Source of the DNA: an uncultured Bacilli bacterium
GTDB lineage: Bacteria; Bacillota_I; Bacilli_A; RF39; UBA660
NCBI GenBank assembly: GCA_947588795.1
Contig: CANPZJ010000037.1
Coordinates: forward strand, 1 to 7,326
DNA: 7,326 bases
Reading direction: 5' to 3'
The notes beneath the pieces were generated by a model. The model searched no databases. It was not told where the DNA came from and saw only the letters and a list, made by a program, of their open reading frames with translations. This document shows, one piece after another, positions 6,489 through 7,326 of the stretch (positions are counted from its first letter, which is position 1; the number at the start of each line of letters is the position of its first letter). The translations under genes were made by a program, and so were the position numbers.

Positions 6489-6975
6489 CGAGCTTAGTTT
6501 CGTTAACTACCATAAAAGCATCTTTATCATAAGCTTTAATCATATTGGTAAGTTCCTTTAAATTTTTCGTACTTACTTCAATAAATAGCATATCTTTATA
6601 TTTACCATCATAATCATTCTTAAGTTCAATAATTGATACACCATAACCTTTTTTATGTAATTTATTAATTAATTTATCATAACCTTCTTCTAAAATAACT
6701 TGAACTCCAACCTCACCTTTAATAAGTTTTTTCGATAAATATGAACCAATAAAAGTACCTGTAGCGTAACCTCCGGCATAAGAAACAGCAATATAAAAAG
6801 TGTTGCCTACTGTATTAAGAGCTTCTTTGGCGACCAAATACCAAATTAAAACTTCAAAAAAAGCAATTATAAATGGTTCAATTGTTTTACCTTTTACAAA
6901 AAAGACAGTTCTTAAAGTACCTAATGTTACATCGATAATACGAGCGGCAAAAATTTTTAAGCATTCGAGTAACAT
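6466..6975 (-). CDS. UPF0316 (DUF5698/DUF2179) membrane protein
   Basis: The 169-aa product matches the UPF0316 family. A hydrophobic N-terminal DUF5698 region has about three membrane segments (3-27, 32-50, 58-82), with the recognisable ARIIDVTLGTLRTVFF (11-26), FFEVLIWYL (39-47) and YAGGYATGTFIG (66-77). A soluble C-terminal DUF2179 domain (about 108-165) includes GYGVSIIEL (110-118) and DAFMVVNET (152-160). The function is not established; DUF2179 is also found in YitT-type membrane proteins and is thought to be a cytosolic ligand-binding or regulatory domain. The chosen ATG at 6975 lies 8 nt from a perfect AGGAGG (6989-6984). ATG 6981 is only 2 nt from it, and an upstream ATG at 7056 would overlap the preceding gene by 67 nt. 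The gene is 14 nt downstream of the small membrane protein gene, so they are probably co-transcribed. Its last codons lie in a 26-bp tandem duplication. Confidence 0.9.
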   Translation of the reverse strand: MLLECLKIFAARIIDVTLGTLRTVFFVKGKTIEPFIIAFFEVLIWYLVAKEALNTVGNTFYIAVSYAGGYATGTFIGSYLSKKLIKGEVGVQVILEEGYDKLINKLHKKGYGVSIIELKNDYDGKYKDMLFIEVSTKNLKELTNMIKAYDKDAFMVVNETKLVHNGFVK

Positions 6976-6989
6976 TGGCATATCCTCCT

Positions 6990-7208
6990 TTAAGTAAAGA
7001 TAATAATCAAAATAAGTAAAATGAAAAATAAGATAAAACCAAATATAAATCCCCATAAAACTATATCTTTTGAATCATCTTCTCTTTTTTCTATTTTTTC
7101 ATTATCGTGATTATACATTTCACTTTTTAATTTAACTGCTTTAACATTATTAGAAACATTTTTAACTTCTTCTTCATTGGGAGTTAATTTTTCAAATTTA
7201 TTTCTCAT
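6990..7208 (-). CDS. Small single-pass membrane protein, unknown function
   Basis: This 72-aa product is not recognised. Residues 1-47 are hydrophilic and rich in Lys, Glu and Asn. Residues 48-71 form one very hydrophobic segment (IVLWGFIFGFILFFILLILI and onward) ending at the C-terminus, so it is probably a tail-anchored protein with a cytosolic N-terminus. There is no signal peptide. The ATG has AGGA 8 nt upstream and a promoter about 25 nt upstream. Its stop codon abuts the Shine-Dalgarno of the UPF0316 gene (TAAAGGAGG), which supports a real two-gene unit. Such tails are easily produced by AT-rich sequence, so conservation in relatives would be the key support. Confidence 0.7.
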   Translation of the reverse strand: MRNKFEKLTPNEEEVKNVSNNVKAVKLKSEMYNHDNEKIEKREDDSKDIVLWGFIFGFILFFILLILIIIFT

Positions 7209-7233
7209 TATTATTTTCCTACTTTCTATTTAA

Positions 7234-7242
7234 ATTATACCA
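7234..7242 (-). promoter_or_regulatory. Extended -10 promoter of the small membrane protein/UPF0316 unit
   Basis: TGGTATAAT on the minus strand is a perfect -10 with the extended TG. At a 17-nt spacer the -35 position reads TGTGAA, a poor match, so the site would depend on the extended -10. Transcription would start near 7227, about 19 nt before the ATG at 7208. Confidence 0.6.
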
Positions 7243-7282
7243 AAAAATAGTTACAATTCACAGCCAAAAAGTTAAACAACGT

Positions 7283-7314
7283 AAAATAGACTAAGCATAA
7301 ACTTAGTTTATTTT
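7283..7314. terminator. Hairpin, possible terminator of a gene beyond the right edge
   Basis: AAAATAGACTAAG (7283-7295) pairs with CTTAGTTTATTTT (7302-7314) over 13 bp with one G-U wobble, around a CATAAA loop. On the minus strand the core stem is followed by CTATTTT. On the plus strand it is followed by TTATTTTTATTT, which is the better U tract. No plus-strand gene is present in the window, so a minus-strand gene ending just outside or at the edge, or a bidirectional terminator, is the likely use. Confidence 0.5.
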
Positions 7315-7326
7315 TATTTCATCTAA

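Noticed and set aside
6976..7056. Upstream ATG (7056) giving a 196-aa UPF0316 protein
   Set aside because: It would overlap the small membrane protein gene by 67 nt and add 27 residues that do not match the family start; a perfect AGGAGG is placed correctly for ATG 6975.

Overview
The window is AT-rich throughout, every supported gene lies on the minus strand, and Shine-Dalgarno sites are clear. Gene content and order (rimP-nusA-ylxR-infB-rbfA-truB) point to a low-GC Bacillota genome, probably an uncultured Bacilli or Mollicutes-related gut-type lineage. The lineage call is inference. None of the nine complete genes ends in TGA, and the Trp codons I checked are TGG, so the genetic code looks standard but is not strictly proven here.

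Transcription runs from high to low coordinates. At the right edge a 13-bp hairpin (7283-7314) probably ends a gene lying outside the window. Next comes a two-gene unit with an extended -10 promoter (7234-7242): a 72-aa single-pass membrane protein of unknown function and a UPF0316 (DUF5698 plus DUF2179) membrane protein. The 3' end of the UPF0316 gene carries a perfect 26-bp tandem duplication.

The main unit is a seven-gene translation and transcription operon from about 6400 to 837. It has a strong extended -10 promoter whose -35 lies inside a perfect 10-2-10 palindrome, then a leader with an 8-bp hairpin. The order is rimP (only the N-terminal domain), nusA, ylxR (rnpM), infB, rbfA, an unrecognised 174-aa protein with a faint GNAT-like look, and truB. 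A Rho-independent terminator follows truB. Compared with the Bacillus subtilis order, ylxQ, ylxP and ribF are absent. Genes are nearly contiguous, and several Shine-Dalgarno sites lie inside the last codons of the preceding gene, which suggests translational coupling. Together the products serve 30S maturation (RimP, RbfA), transcript elongation and termination (NusA), RNA processing (YlxR/RnpM), initiation (IF2) and tRNA modification (TruB).

At the left edge is the 5' part (249 codons, no stop reached) of an Rpn-family PD-(D/E)XK nuclease or putative transposase, an accessory gene behind the core operon.

I see no complete novel system. The main oddities are the one-domain RimP, the extra operon gene, the 26-bp duplication beside a palindromic promoter, and the Rpn nuclease with an ELN active-site variant.
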